Positions 63,450 to 64,000 of a stretch of DNA of 64,000 nt are shown here, piece by piece. The notes below the pieces were generated by a model, which saw nothing but the letters and a program-made list of their open reading frames with translations, did not search any database and was not told the DNA's origin. The stretch's first letter is position 1. Each line of letters begins with the position of its first letter. The DNA comes from Mangifera indica (Eukaryota; Streptophyta; Magnoliopsida; Sapindales; Anacardiaceae), in NCBI RefSeq assembly GCF_011075055.1, contig NC_058155.1:7969537-8033536 (forward strand), written 5' to 3'. The position numbers were made by a program, and so were the translations under genes.

Positions 63450-64000
63450 GATCCACCACTTTCGATTTCTGTATTAAATTGGACAGATTGGCAAGTGCAT
63501 TATCTCTAATTATTAATTACTCGTTTTAATTAATTAAAATTTGTGATTAATTTTTTAAATAGCAAGTTATTGTACATAAAAAAATCCTTCTCACTTTCTT
63601 CAGGGGCATTTGATTAAAATTTTATAAAAATTATTTTGATAATTTATTTTTTATTATTTATATTATTTTATTTAATTTATAAATAATAAAAAATTTTGAT
63701 AATTTTTTATTATTAATTATAATATAATATAAAAGATAATTCGGTTATTACATTCACAATATGTATTAAAAAATTATTAAACAAATCTTGATTTTATTAT
63801 ATACATATATATAATTATTAATTTTTTAAGATTAAAATAATCTTATTTTTAATTTATATACCCAAGAGACCAAAGGATTTATTTCCATCTAAAATATATT
63901 GTTTTTTCAAGTTTTTATATTTTGAATTTCTTATTAAGGTAAAAAATAAAAATATTATTTAATTAAAAATATTAAAAAATAAAAAATTTATTATATTTCC
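63450..64000. other. ILL6 upstream flank, AT-rich
   Basis: AT-rich palindromic sequence (63620-63730) with no gene. Confidence 0.5.
63868..64000. mobile_element. GGCC-family MULE-like MITE, left end, cut by window edge
   Basis: GACCAAAGGATTTATTTCCA, followed by an AT-rich arm like those of the other copies. The right end lies outside the window. Confidence 0.55.

Overview
The window is nuclear DNA of a flowering plant, almost certainly a eudicot. It is AT-rich, its genes are split by many short GT-AG introns, long gene-poor stretches separate them, and every recognisable protein is a plant family. I would not name a species. No gene here looks bacterial, viral or horizontally acquired.

Seven protein-coding genes can be modelled exon by exon from the sequence, all with consistent splice phases. 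On the + strand: chloroplast ascorbate peroxidase (7496-11832), an intronless HD-domain phosphohydrolase (13251-13916), a DUF630/DUF632 protein of the NRG2-like family (25450-31035), an ER protein disulfide isomerase ending in KDEL (35874-39309), and plastid delta-aminolevulinate dehydratase (54177-58291). On the - strand: a type-A cytokinin response regulator (42757-44685) and an ILR1-like/ILL6-type amidohydrolase of hormone-amino acid conjugates (58677-63243). The last two genes of the window, the dehydratase and the amidohydrolase, converge tail to tail with 385 bp between their stop codons. The genes share no pathway; this is an ordinary plant gene neighbourhood, not an operon or cluster.

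The space between genes is filled with small non-autonomous transposons. The dominant group has long imperfect terminal inverted repeats opening with a GGCCAAAAGACTTATTCCCACC-like end. About eleven copies or fragments were found, several flanked by recognisable 9-bp target duplications, which points to Mutator-like (MULE) MITEs. Two further elements (1121-1795 and 6358-7266) have the same architecture but different ends. Also present are a complete 474-bp TRIM retrotransposon inside a peroxidase intron, a 258-bp hAT-like MITE with a near-perfect 8-bp duplication, a palindromic AT-rich family with six copies, a two-copy family carrying a TGATCAC motif near its ends, and a ~1.96-kb foldback element (14246-16203) whose arms carry a GC-rich minisatellite in opposite orientations.

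The points most worth a second look are: a GAT-TAA mini-exon in the peroxidase gene that predicts stromal and thylakoid isoforms by alternative splicing; the foldback element; the MULE-like family with readable target duplications; a perfect ER-stress element (CCAAT-N9-CCACG) in the disulfide isomerase promoter; and three ACGTGGG motifs just upstream of the amidohydrolase. I did not find an unprecedented biological system.
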